In this document: positions 43,501 to 56,900 of the stretch, piece by piece
Position numbering within the stretch: position 1 is the first letter of the stretch
How the letters are laid out: each line of letters starts with the position of its first letter
Source of the DNA: Rhea pennata
Lineage: Eukaryota > Chordata > Aves > Rheiformes > Rheidae
Direction: 5' to 3'
NCBI RefSeq assembly: GCF_028389875.1
Contig: NC_084702.1
Location: 69,103,582-69,167,581, forward strand
DNA length: 64,000 nt
Made by a program: the position numbers and the translations under genes
Notes under the pieces: generated by a model
Seen by the model: only the letters and a program-made list of their open reading frames with translations
The model's database searches: none
What the model was told of the DNA's origin: nothing

Positions 43501-43739
43501 AAAAATCACTCAGAAGGAAAAGGCAGGAACCCACCTGTGAAAGCGAGTGGTCCCAGGAACCTGCAGGAAAATGTATCGGGCTGGCTTTCATCTCCTCCTT
43601 CCCCCAAACAGTCTGGCCCCATTTTCTTTACTCCTGTTGAAAAGCAAGTCAGATGCTAGATGCATTTTTTTTCCCCACAAACTTATTGGAACAGAAAAGC
43701 TTCCACACCCTCTAAACTCACGCTTCCAGCACCTTCAAA
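40583..43739. other. Intergenic stretch upstream of the TTC23L remnant
   Basis: Apart from one old CR1-like fragment (41520-41790) I see no exon that I can name. Missing 5' exons of TTC23L should have been here or further right. Open frames in this stretch have no family resemblance and no splice support. Confidence 0.4.
41520..41790 (-). mobile_element. Old, diverged CR1/L3-type LINE 3' fragment
   Basis: Read on the plus strand the fragment follows the order of an ancient amniote CR1 3' end in reverse: a 'ga-tgacctcgtctgcctgta' start, CACACAGGC, then TCTTGATTTA with AAGTGATGGA, then TTGTTCTA followed by CACATCCTGTTTTTAGCTC. Similarity is patchy, as expected of an old copy. No coding part remains. 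Confidence 0.5.
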
Positions 43740-45760
43740 GTGAGCTAATCGCAACCCGGTGCCACGTTGCCTGCCGCAGCTGCCCCTTCTGTAACTGGGC
43801 AACAGCTATTTTGCTTCGTGCTTCCGTGGGTTTAGGCCATGGAAACACCTGACTGCGGACGTCTACAGTGCCCCGCGTGCCGGCTAGCTCACGCGGGGAA
43901 AAGGGCCACTCGTGTGGTACCAGTCTGTTTTACAAGTTTACTTTTGGATGAGAGCTAAAAGGGGGGGGGGGTAGGACAGCTTTTGCCCAAGCTGGCGTCT
44001 GCGCAGGTGCGAGTGCAGCGATTGACGCGCAGCATTAGGGACGAATCGAGCTGTTTCACCCGGCAAGGCAACAGCGGCCGGGCGCTTCCTGCACTAGGCC
44101 CTGTCTCTGCAGCAGTGCCAGACTGCAGTTCCTCTAAGGGAAAGAAGCCCTTCTCCTTAGATTATCTCCACAGCTCAGCGCAGTCCACGAAGCGGAGGAG
44201 CGGGCGGTGAGGTCCGCAGCTGCACCACAGATCCTGCCGGAGTCCCCATCCAACCCTCCCAGGCCACGCGCGCGCCAGCGAGCGCCCTGCTCGGGGCACG
44301 GATGTTACGCAGATATTTGCAGGAGAACATGTTGCCAGAGACCCGTTAGCCAAAGCATCTGCTAAGGAGACTCTGCCAACCTCTCCCTCACCGGGATAAG
44401 CCTGCGGGGGAGAACGACCCCGCTCGGAGCGGGAGGTTTCCAGACAAGCGGCTTCGTCCTTTTTACGTCCCTTGGGAAGGGTTAACAGCGGGGCCCGGAG
44501 CAGGCAGTCGGCAGCAGACGGGCGCCTGCCGGGACACGGGCTCCGGCCCCGCGCTCCTCGCGGGGGATGAAGTCACCGGGACGTGCCTCTCTCCAAACCC
44601 CAGCTGCTCGTAGGAGGCCCCATTACCAACTGTCTGAGCATTTCAGGCGGTTGGAAAATGCTCGAGCAGGGCCAGCACCGTGGATCTGGACAGACTGGCG
44701 TTTGAGCAGGCTTTTAAAAAAACGAACTGATATCCGATGGTTGTGTAACGACCCGCGTTACGCTCGTTAAACAGAGCCCGCCAGGGCAGCCAAAGGCTTG
44801 TGAACACGGGCAGGCCGGGCGCCTCGAGGCGCCTCCCCAAGCAGGCCCTGCCGCCGCCACCAGCTCCATCCCGGTTCGGGACTGGCGCGCGGAGCACTAA
44901 AAGCACAAACCTCCCCCGCTTGCGCAGGGGGACGAAACCTCCTCAGACAAGGAGGAACCTCCTAACTCAGGAACTCAAACTTACTTCAGCTGCACTGTAC
45001 CATGGCGTGAGAACTTGTTGCTAAAGGGGTTAATGACTGTTAATAGGAAAAATTTGTTACTGCCCTGGGAAGAAAAGGGACATCAAATCAAAATAAAAAC
45101 GGGCTCTGCTCTGTATTTAGCATCTCCGCTGCTTGTTTTTGAATCAGTTTACTTATTTTCCAAAGGATCAGCGAATGATCCAAATAGGGGGGTGGAAGAG
45201 AGGGTTGTTAAAAAAAAAAAAAAAAAAAGTTGGAAACTTCGCTTCTGTGGAAGGTTTTGCTGCGAGCTGGCTCACGCCCGCAGCTGCAACCCATGACCCG
45301 CGGCAGGAAAACCAGACAGCGGCGCTACCAATGAAAGCGTCGAGGTACTCGAGCGAACTTTTGAACTGTGGCTTGACATTAAACTAAAAGCAGTTTTAGT
45401 GCTCCCTGTGGCCGATGGAAACCACAGCGAATAGAGGATTTAAACCACTGATCTGGCCTACAAGAGCTTTGTACCAGTTCAAATTCATTTGGAAGAATTT
45501 GCCGGGTTACGCTCGCGCCTGCAGGGTTTGTGCCGTGTTACCTCACGTCTGTCGAGGCTGCTGCTCTGGAAGTCCGTCAACACGTAACACGGCTCCTGCC
45601 AGAGCTTCTCCGCAAGCTGCTTCCGCGCGCAGCCCGGGACCTTCAGCGCAGCCGCTCCGCAGCTGCCATGCCGGAGACCTCCCACAGCACCGGCCCGAGG
45701 CCCTGCCTCTTTGGAGGGCCCAAACCGCGTGGGGTGCCCCAGGACCAGGTGCTGCCCCAC
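43740..45760. promoter_or_regulatory. Orphan CpG island
   Basis: About 2 kb in which most 60-base lines carry five or more CpG, in contrast with AT-rich flanks. No coding exon is recognisable on either strand. It lies upstream of the minus-strand TTC23L remnant, where that gene's promoter would be expected, so a relict or still-active promoter is one reading; a promoter for a non-coding RNA is another. A run of 19 A at 45210-45228 and a G run near 43962-43971 interrupt it. Confidence 0.5.
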
Positions 45761-48700
45761 GCGAGGGAGCCTGACCCCTCCACTTGAGCAGGTGATTCTT
45801 CCCCCCAACATGGATCTCTATCACGGTACAAGGTCAGTTTGTGTCGGCCTTTCATTTCTGCCCTCTGCTCACACGAAGGCTGGCACCGTGGTGCAGAAAG
45901 CCCCAGGATGCTCTGGTTGGCCTGACACAAGCCACGGCCTGGAGACAGGTCAGACAGGCAAAGGCTCAGGTGGACAACTTCTGCTCCACTGTCACAACTG
46001 TACCTCTCCCCACATATCTGCCTGGGTCTCCAACTTCTTTGCATGTCCTCCTCCCTCCTGCTCACTCCAGCCTGGCATCCCCACCCTGCCAAAGACCCCA
46101 TCCAGCAGCTTTTATAGCCTACACGCAAAGCACATGTACCACCAAGGATTTATTTAGCTCTGAAACATTCACTGCCATGAAATCACACACCACCTACCTC
46201 CTTTCCCTAGACAGCCATCCATTGCTCTGGAAAACTTGCATAATGTGATGTGAGCTTTAAAACTAAATTGCAGCTCCACATAGTGATGGAGCATCTGCCA
46301 AGTGATTTCCAGCCAGCTTTTCCACTAGCTCTCTTGGTTGCTCCTCCTGGGGCATGGTGCGGTGGTTTACTGCAGCATATGGCAGCTTGGCCTTCCTTTG
46401 GCTTTTGCTGTCTTGCGCCAACACGTAGTACATCGTCACTTCACTGAACAGCGTGAGGAATGGCGGAAGGGAAACCAGCAGGGCTTTCTACCTTCACGGA
46501 GTTGCTCTGCACATCCAGCTAGGGGAGCTATTTGCTCCTTACTCAGTATCTCAATGCATGAGATCCCTGAAGAAACTATCTGGCAACACCTTCTCTTATT
46601 CCCAATCTCATGTTTCTCTGGAAAGCCAGCTCCACAGGGGTGACACTTATTGATGCTCTCAGGCCTCCAGGAATCAGACTGTGCAGATAAAATCTTAACA
46701 CAAGCAGCTACATGGGGATTAAAGATTATTTTCCTTTTCCTGCCTAAGGGACCTGGGACCTGTGAGCAGGAAATAACCACAGCAGCAGCAGGGAGTATGC
46801 ACATACTACAGTGAGGAGAGGAACAAGAGATGGTTTCTGAAGGGAGGAAGGTAATCAGATAACAAAATCACATTGTCCTGCTGCTGTGGGGCACGTCCAG
46901 GCAGCCAGGTTCATCCAGAGGGGTCAGCTACTATTGAGCTCATGTATTAGCTATGTGCCACCATATGCTGCTGGGAGCCACAAGATCTGTGCAGGCCACC
47001 ACAAGAACCTGCAAATAGCACCATCCTCCAGTGTTTGGAGTTTCTTCCCATATTTGGCCTGTCCAGCAATAAGTACAGTGGTTTAGACAGCCAGCAGACA
47101 TATACTGTCTCCTCTCAGGTAGCTAGTCCCATCATACTGCCATCTGCTTGCTTTTGCTCGAAGACACTGTTCAGGAACCAGCAGACAGAATTCAGCGGAT
47201 AAATAATACTAGACTGACATCTCACCTGGCCACAGTGGACCTCCCTCTGCCCTTCAGACAGCCAAGTCAGGTTCAATGAGCATATGGCAGCTAACTGCAT
47301 GAGCAAGATAAGTCCTGGAGACAGAGTATTTTGCCTACAGATGGAGGCTGAGCCAGGGCATGGAGGAAGATCCCTAGGTGGAGATAGCGCAACAGCATTT
47401 CACTGACTGCAACAGGCACAAGGGGTTTCACCCCACCTCCCCAGACCAGCCATGTTACAGCCACATGTTCCTTCCTGTTGGCAATGCATCCAAACTCCTG
47501 AATCGCATCCTTGCCCACCATCTTCTCCTGCCCACCGAGCTGGCAGAAGAGGGAGTCTGTGACAACTAGATCCCGAATAATGAGGGCAAGACCTGCTTAC
47601 AAGGACTTGCACTTTCTCCAGCATAACAACCACAAAGGTGATCTTCAGCACTGATCTAAATGGATAATGTCTCATTCTGAATTTCAACATGTTCACAGTC
47701 CTCTCAAGTCTGCTGCTACCACTCATCACTATTCTCACATACCTTTGTACCATGGGAAGGGGGATGGGTCAAGCTCAGCAGTTTGACCAAATAATCTCTG
47801 TCATTTGTGAACTGGTGACAGTAACTTCAATGGTGAGAGCATTGTTCCTCCCCAGTACTTGTATGTTTAGGAAAAAAAGAAACTCAGCTGTAAAAATGCT
47901 GCCCAGAGGAAGACCTATGCTGCCCTCACTGTGCAGACAGGAGACCATAAATAAATGCCTACTAGACTTGTGATGCCCAGGAAGCACTTCTGTTTGAATG
48001 TAGCAGCAACCAACTCTGAAGGCTGAAAGGCAGGACCCACCACGGGTCTGCCCCTAAAATATGCCATTACACACCAGAGCTGGTGCCCAGCCATCCACAC
48101 GGAAAACAAATGGCAATTCAGATGGGGAATACTGGCTCAGCAGGCCCATGCCTGTGAAGAGCCATTCTGTGATCTTATTAATCCATCAGCAACGACTAGT
48201 TAGTGATAAAATCCTTAATCCACAACTTGAAGCGACTCGGTTCTACCCTACCAGGTGATCTCACCAGGCACAGATTTCACACGCCAGTGTGTCAACAGCC
48301 CTGCTCGAAGGAAACCCCGTTTGCAGCTTACAGCAGCTTTTTACAAGAGGCTAAAGAGCTACTGACTGGCAGAATGTAACCAAAAGATGTGCAATTCCTA
48401 CCATTACTGTGTTCTGCCCTGAAACGGGAAGATACTAGCGAACAAGTGACTAAAAACTAGTTTCTCAAACAAAACTCAGAGGAGCGAGAGATGACAAAAG
48501 GCAATGGGACAGACAAAGTTAAGAGAGGAGTATATAGATGTATACACAAACACACACACATATATACACATGTATACACCCACATGCACATGTATATACA
48601 CTTCCATTGCAGTTGCCTGTGCATGGGATGAGATGCTAATAAAAAACTGCGGTTTTGAGAACTGGGGGGGCTGCACCATCTGTGATACCGGACTACAGTG

Positions 48701-49041
48701 GTTTTAAACTTAACTGGAATGCATCCACTGCTGACTGGAAAAACTATTATTTTTAGCAGAATGTCCCCTTGAAAATGGCTCTGAACTTAGTAGACAGAAG
48801 GTATAATTGGCAAAATCGGTTACACAGAATTTGGAGTGGTTCTATTCTAGCCATCAGATCAAGAAAGTTAAAAATCAAGCTCCAATTTGGGGGAAAAAGA
48901 CCTCTCTCGCTTGATATAGTTATCTAACCGTGAGATACAGAACATTTTTGAGCCCCATTATAACAATGTAACAAGATTTCCCTTAATACAAACAGAAATT
49001 GAATATACAAAAAGAACAAAGATGAAAAAACCTGGAAATAG
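45761..49041. other. Intergenic stretch before the RAI14 3' end
   Basis: No gene recognised. Several open frames of 60-120 codons on both strands lack homology, splice context and codon bias. A dinucleotide repeat lies at 48535-48602. Confidence 0.4.
48535..48602. repeat. Mixed (CA)n/(TA)n microsatellite
   Basis: Alternating purine-pyrimidine tract of TATACACA, CACACACA and TATATACA type, about 68 bases long. Confidence 0.8.
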
Positions 49042-49047
49042 TTTATT
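49042..49047 (-). terminator. RAI14: Candidate RAI14 poly(A) signal
   Basis: Minus-strand AATAAA about 1.9 kb after the RAI14 stop codon; a long 3' UTR is usual for this gene. Confidence 0.6.
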
Positions 49048-50960
49048 TGCTGCATAAGGAAACTCCTTGTAAATTACATATAAAGAAACTTGCTATGCTG
49101 TAGTGTATAATTTTCAATATTCCACAAATATAATTGTAATAAATATACAAACCAAAACAAAGTAGAAGACTAAATCCATCAGGCAGCCTACAAAATGGTT
49201 TATCAAGTTTTATACTTTGCAGCATTAGCATGCTTAACGTTTTGTTGTTTTAAGTGCTGCAGCAAAATTCTTTTCACATTTCTTTGGAGCATTTTCAAAA
49301 CCATCTAACTATAAAATACTGTTCAAAATTAGCAGGCATTAGTTAAACAACCCAAGAAAAGTAACACCGAAGTATAACTGATGCAAAGATGTATTTCTTG
49401 TTTGTGTTTTTAAAATCCATTTCAGTTTTGCCAGGGTTAGGAATTATCTGATAAGTGCAGTATGAGTCTAGTCAGCCTGAGGCACCGCTGACTCTTGTCA
49501 TATTATGACTCTATAAAAACTTCATAGATTATGTAGCCCTGGAGATTTCTCTATTAGAGACATATCTGCTAACAGGAATAAAACAAATACCATAGTGAAG
49601 CTGTAAGCTAGTTAGATTGGTTGTACCCTCAAGTGCAGTGTGTACTTAGAAATATTCTTACATAGTTTTATACTATACCGTATCAGGCATTTTTATTTGA
49701 CTTCTAAATTTAACGATGCTGACAAAGGCTTTATTGATGCCCATGGCCTCTGGAAGAACATGTAGAGAATGTTTTTTGATACCTTTTGCTCTTCTCTACC
49801 AATCATTTCTACGTTTGTTGAAACAGCAGGCTGAACTGTATTTTACACTTCACTGCTCCGGGCCATGTTGACAAACAGGTCTAATATTCTGTACAGAAAT
49901 TTTCAAGCACTTCATTATGCTTCACTATTACCAAATGCTTGGGGGTATAAAAAGAAACTCTCTAAAACACAGTTACCTAAAAATATTTGTTAATAAGCTT
50001 AATGCAAACATTATGTAGAAAAAATGGTTTAGTTACAAAAAAATTCATTAGAGGGCCAATAAAAATATACTGAAGAGAAGATCTTTACAAAAGTGAGGTT
50101 AGGAAGTTCGAGGCATTGACGTTCACTGTAAACATCCTGTGTTCACTAGAATCCCTTGTCTGAAGTTTATGTTCTGGTTTTGTTCCTGAGCTTCATGGCC
50201 AACGCTTGCATAGATAGCTAAACCTATCATAAAGGGTGGTTTGTACAGACCTTTCTGTACTGCTTTGTACAGAACTTCAATAAACTAATGATTTTACCTT
50301 TTGAAATAGTTTAATTCTATTACCAGGTGGTTCAAGGAAACTATGAAGCATGGTATGATTTCTGTTACTCAGTGCATTGGATGGATTGGGACAGCTACCT
50401 TATGGTGTATTAATCTTAAATAATAAGTGTAGCTGTTTGACGTTCTGGCTCACCAAAAATATCTACTTCTGCTCATTGCTGCAAGGCTGCCCAAACTCTG
50501 CTCTGCCAAAGACTGAATACAACAAAATGTCAGGAAGCTGAGTCCCGTAACACCAAGCAATTAAACTCCCCAGTAACAAGATACAGCTTATAAATAGTAC
50601 AGGAGACCTTATGAAGAATTTCACCTTTATCCAGGCGACATGGGTGCTTGCATCCAGATTAGCCTTCCCCTACTGGAGAAAGCTAGAAAGTACTTTCACA
50701 TCAATGTGACATGGAGTGGCCTAAGTAACAAGTCTGAAGTACATGCTTGCATTTTGGATATGAAAAGTGGGCATATGTTTGTTATTGCACATGCAAATGC
50801 AAATGGAAGTGGTAGAGATAGATAGACAAATCCACCTCACAAATAGCACAATGGGGAAAAAAAGCAGCAAATTGCCAATTTTAAATCTTATGTTAAGGCC
50901 AATCTAGATAAACACCCATATCAGCATTAATAAAAATGGAGAGCTGTCTTTGTTTTTTGT
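49048..50960 (-). other. RAI14: RAI14 3' untranslated region (probable)
   Basis: AT-rich, non-coding, free of recognised repeats, and lying between the RAI14 stop codon and the canonical minus-strand poly(A) signal. Extent is inferred. Confidence 0.6.
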
Positions 50961-53900
50961 TTACTTTTTCTGTGATTGGCTTTTACACATGGATAAAATT
51001 TGTTTAAGCACTTTCTGGACATCTTCATCCATTTGACCCTAAACAAGGGGAGAAAGAAGAAAGAATTAATTTCAAGAATTAAATTCAAGCATCTCTCTAC
51101 TCCTTAAGAAGATTTACAGACTATTTTCAAGGTATATTAAGTATATCAGTTTCCCAAGAGAAAGCTGCATTGAATTTGTGCTTAAATAGTCAGACTAACA
51201 AGGGAAGATCTTAATATCTGCAGAAGAAACATATTTCATTAAAATACCTACTTATTATCTGATAATACACAGTTATACCTGCACAGCATAGAGAAGATGC
51301 ATCCGGTAAACTGAGACAATCTCCTGGTGTTGTTTCTTTGTTTCCTGGAAAATAGTTTTAAGCAGAAAGTCATGGACATTCAGAACTATTCACTTCAAAA
51401 CACCACAACTAGATTTAGGGAGACCAAGGAAATTGCAAGGGATAGAACAATCTCTTATGCATACATGGAAAACCAGCTCAGAGACAGTACTGTGTTGCTG
51501 GTCATCCACAATGTAATTAGCTAGGAAGCATAATCCACAGAAATGCTGTAATTCTACCCATCCTAGTGAGCGAGATATTGAGCTGACATGGGCTATAGGA
51601 AGCACTGAGCTGCAAAGACGTGGAATGAACCCATACTCTATGCAATATTGGAAACCAAGTGAACAGGAGGTGCTTACAAAGGTCCTGATTCATAAAATCT
51701 CTGACTAGTTACTACACGTTCAAACAAGGAAAGGAGGCTTCCTCTCCTGCGATCTCAGACTGCCACATCCTGAAAGCCACCTCTGCACATAAACGTGAAG
51801 CTGTCTGGAAAGCCAGACGAACAAAAGGGAAGAACTGTACAGTCCTGTTGTAAATCCTACCCACTTTCCTAACATGTTGCATATCTTTGCATTTCACACT
51901 ACTTTGCTGGTCCCTGAGCAGTGGGAGATGAAAGCATCTTATGGACTTTGTGGACATAAGGAAAAAAAAAACATAGGCCTTTACACTGACAGGACCCAGT
52001 GTTTAACTGTCTACTTATTTGTTTCTTTCCCCTCACTGCAAAAGATTTTTTCTGGCCTATATGTCTATTAATTCATTTGTCTGTTGGAGGGGAGAGGAGG
52101 AAAGCAGACACCATGAAAGCCATTTGGCACTCTGGGCTGGGAATTTGCCTTTCAGGATAACTTGAGAGCTCTCAACAAAGGCTTCTGGCAGGAAATACCT
52201 CCTTTTCATTTTCTGCAGTGGATTAAAATGTTTCTTTGGACAGGTTGGCTCTTGGAAATAGCTATTACGATTTTGCCCAGCTTAAAAGACTGGGCCTTTT
52301 ATGTACAAACAGCTATGATCATAAAACACTAAGCAGTGTAAAAATTCAGAGAATAAACTGTGCTCCCTCCAAACAGATGGACCTGTTTCACTTGACATTT
52401 CATGCCTTCAGTGACTGTTTTCTTCCAAGAAGCCAAAATTATTTTTGCTTGAGAAACAAAAAACTTCAGCTGATGATTAAATCTACATGTTTCTGAGAAA
52501 AACACACAAATCCACAGTACACTGGCTATATCTTTCACAATTCAAGGTTTCAGCGGCAGGTCCGGCCACCACACTCCACTGTAAGTACATTAATTTGGTT
52601 CCACTATTGATCTCAGGGAATATATTGGGAACAGTAGCTTTCTATAGTTAGATTTAATTTCTTAACAACAATTCTGAAGTAACATATGGATTCCTTAAAA
52701 ATATTTCAGAGCACTATAAAACTTCTGGATAAAACTTCCTTTTCTTATACTCATTGACTTTGCTCAAGTTTAAACTGGGTACAGTTAGGAAAGCCCCACA
52801 CCTCTTGGAAGAACTGGGAATAACAGTGCGTTTATGTATTATCATACTTACAGTCAGTTGGTTTTGCAACTGCTTCACTTGTTGCTGTAATGCCTCTAGC
52901 TGCTGACTCTGTCGTTTGGGGGCGCTGGTCGAGTAGGAAAGCTGAGAAAGGCTATTCAGTGCTTCTTTTAACTTGCTAACTTCCTTGGACATCTCATTGA
53001 TCTAGGGAGGGGAAAAAACAGGTTCTCATGAAAAGCTGCAGGGCATACTGCAGCATTCTCGCAGGTGTCATCTAAGAGAAATCTGTGACTTATCTTTAAG
53101 AGAGACAACGGCCAACCAAGGACATTACGGAAGCAAAAGGTTATAGTGCTCCTCTCCCCCCTGCTGCAACCCACTGTTCACACAACAGTGCATGAGAGCA
53201 GTTTTGGCTCTGCAGTGCCTCCCCCAAACCTAGCAGACTAGTGTGACATTTCCCTCCAAGCAGCAGCTTACAGCTCTGGCTTCTCACAAGAACAAGGATG
53301 TCTGCAGGTAAGCGGCACCTCACACATACAAATGACATTCTCAGCCCAAAGACCCCTTGATCTCTCCCTTTCAGCACAGGTCCCTGCCACCTGCTTGATG
53401 CTCTACTCCTAGCCTCGTCATTCAACATGTATTCCAAGTTCTGAAAGCCAGCTATATTTATGAACAAGAATTGCATTTACTGACTTTACAGACACTGCTT
53501 CTGAACACAGGATAAACATACCAAACCCAGGTGAGCTATCCACAAGCAGAGGAATACACAGCTTCGTAAAAGAAATTTGTAGTGACTGACTTGGTAGTTA
53601 TAGAAGGAAAAGAGTCAAGTCATGCTGGTGTTAAGGTGCTTTATTAAACTCAGAATGGTGTATTTTTGCTCCTTTCTGATCCTTTATTTCTAGACATTTC
53701 CTTATGGATCTCTTCCTGCTGTAAATCCTACTTTGACTTCAGTTGCCTGAATACTGTGAACTCAACCTGAGCTGATTTTAAAAGAGGTAAATTGAAAAAG
53801 CATGTACATCTTCATGGGAGAGGAAAGCAAGCGTAAAGTCAAATATGTTCAATAAAAGCTTCTTTGGTTTTACGAACTGAAAGATAGAAGTGTGGCATTG

Positions 53901-56900
53901 GAATTGTTAGAGGGGCAAACTCAAAAGTTACTCCATTCTGTGGCACTTGACCCAGTATGGTGTTTTAGATCACCCATGTACTATCCAACATGTTTTGCAG
54001 TCTGAGCTCACATATGACCCCTCCTCTGCAGCAAAATACTAACCTTTTTATCTTTATCCTCTTCTAGTTTTGATGAACTTTCAGAATATCTTTTCATTTC
54101 AAGAAGATCTTCTTGAGCTTGATGATACTTTTGGTGAAGCCCAGTTACCTCCCGCTCCTTTGCTTCAAGCAGAGTGTGCATACCTTCCTTCTCTTCCTTT
54201 AAATGCAAAACTTCATTTCTCAGTTGTGTAACATCTAAGGACACATTTTCCTTCTCTTTGATTACATCTTTCAATTTGGATGACAAAATATTAACTTCAC
54301 CTTCTAATGAAGACTGGAGTTTTTCATAAGTAGACCTGGGTACCATTGCTTCATTAATTGCTGCTTTTTCTTCCAGTAATTCCTTCTGTAGGTTTCTTAC
54401 TTCACTTTCCTTATTGGTAAGCAGTCCTCTGAGCTCATTTACTTCTTCCTCCATTTCCTTTAAAGTACTTCTGAGTGCATTCATCACCTGATTGTGTTCA
54501 GTAATTGGCACAGAGTTTTGTTTCTGAGTGTCTATCAGTTGCTTTAATTCTTCTGCTTCATCTAATACTTTTGTGTACTGGGATTTCATTTCCGATAACT
54601 CATTCTCAGCTTTGTATTTCAAAGAATTTGTTATCTGCATCAGCTTTTCATGCTCATCTTTAGGAATGTAGTCCAAAGCTATATCATCTAGAGTTTTTCT
54701 CTTCCTATAATCTTCGAGCTCTGTTTGTGCTTCTTTGTACAACTGAGACAATTCACTAAGTTGTCTGTTGAGCTCATCTATCATTCTGCTCATTGCCTCT
54801 TGTCTTTCTCCAGCTTCAGCACTGGATTCCAGCTGAGTCTGATTTGTCAGCTTATCCTGCAGCCTTTTAATTTCCTCTTGCCCTTCTTTGTATCTCTCAA
54901 TCAACAATGCTTTCTCTTGGTTAATGTTGTCAATAACTGAACAATATGTATTCTTTATTTCCTCACGTTCTTCCAAAGACATTGGCACATTCTGCTCTCT
55001 CTCTTCAAACTTTTTCTGCAGCTGTCTTACTTTCTCTTTTTGTCTTTCATTTTCCTCCAATGCTCTCTTCAACTCGTGCTTAAGCATTTCAAATTCTTCG
55101 CATGTAACCTTCAACCTACTCAGGTCAGAACTGTTTTCTTCACTTTCAGAGGAAACAAGACCCAATTTCATTTGCCTTTGTACATTCAAAACCTCTTTCA
55201 CTGCTTCCCCATACCTGTTCTGAGTTTCTTGGAGCTTTAGGTTAAGATCAGAGCCATTTTCTGAAATGTCTGTGCTATTTAAATGATCTCTGTCTGGAAC
55301 TCTAGACTGGACCTGAACCTCTAAGTGCTTTCTTTTGGCTTCAGAATTTTCTAATTTTCTCTGCACATCCTTTAAGTCTTCCTGGAGGTGCTTTATTTTT
55401 ACTTCACTGGGGCTTGCTGGCTTTTCTTGAATTTGGGTGGCATTTAATGAAGACTTCAGTTCCTGAGCTGAGAACTCACTTTGTCTATCTGCTGTTTGAT
55501 CAAACTCTGTTTGGGTTGAATGAAAAGAATCTATAGTAGAATTGGCTTCTTTAGGTATTCTTTCCTGTGTAAAAATAAACCAAAACAACTGCATGATAAA
55601 AACAAATGTATGATTATATTTGTTACAAGAGAATAAGCAAGGAACTCTTGCTACGTTCTACAGAGATGAGCAATTAAAGCTCTATAGGATAAATTTTTAG
55701 AATACCTCAAAAACCAGCTGCTCCCATTTATCCATCTACAGTCAAAGAAAGCAGTAAGTGCCAAGCTCCTTTGAAAGTCTGGGCTGATCTCCATAAGGTA
55801 ATAATCAAAGCTATGCAAATTAAAATTTTACTAACACAACTGTTAACAACATATTTAAGAATGTGGTTATCATAATAAACAAAGATATTCGGTAATTCAT
55901 GGGAAAAGTGAAATCAAAACACTAATTTAGTCCTTTGGGGCAGTGTGTCCATGTTTTTCTTTTGTTTTGTTTTTTTTTTTGTAATGTTTTTTTTTTACTA
56001 AAACAAGCCCTTTAAATTATCTTCACAGCATATCTCTTTAAAATGGTAAGCACTACTCTGTTCTGCTAACAGGCTAACAGATCACCAGAACAGCACAAAA
56101 ATACACCACCTGTAATTTGTCCTGTAGCTCCTTGTTGTGTAATGTCAGAGAAGCGATTTTTGCTTGCATCAGCATAAGTAGATCTTGCTGGTCGGTGTCA
56201 GAACTTACATCCAATAAACTATCAGCACCTTGAGGGGGGAAAAACAAAAACTTTGTAAAGCTGAACTGATCCCACAGCTTGCTACATAGTGTGTCTTTTC
56301 AAATTAAGCCTTTTTTTCCATGACCACCTAGCACTGTGAACAGGAGAACTATTCTTAGACGTGTTTTCCCCCAAAACGCATTAACTTGCTCAGATAAACA
56401 GGAGGTTTAGGTGGAGACTTGAAACTGCAAAAAGTTACTCCTTATAGTTATCCCAAGTAGAAGGGCACAGCAGATTTCTGACCAGACTTCAATGCTTCAT
56501 ACCACCAAATTCAAAAATAAGGATCAAGATTATTGTTTACGTCACCTGTTGTGCTGTCGCTCAGTCTGTCTTTATTATTCAGGGGGCTGAATTCTTCCTG
56601 TTGGGACACCAGCAGACAACACATTCACAGAAAGCAGATATAAAATTGCACAGTTCACAACAGCAGGTATAGGGCCGGATGAAGCATGTGGCCAATACTT
56701 CAAAATCTGCTAACAGCATTCAGCTGGGCAGTTCTCATTAAATGTCAACAAAATTGGGGCAACTATCCCACAGACAGTTTGGAAAGCTGCCGTCTTGTGA
56801 TTAGAAAGTGCGATATATTGTAATTATTTAAAAAGGTGAAATCTTCAACACCATGAGGTAAAGATCAGACAGAACACACTCAACATTTTCTTGATGTCTT

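Noticed and set aside
45643-46248. Open frames of 130-160 codons next to the orphan CpG island
   Set aside because: They lie on both strands over the same DNA and no family resemblance is seen; GC-rich composition explains them.
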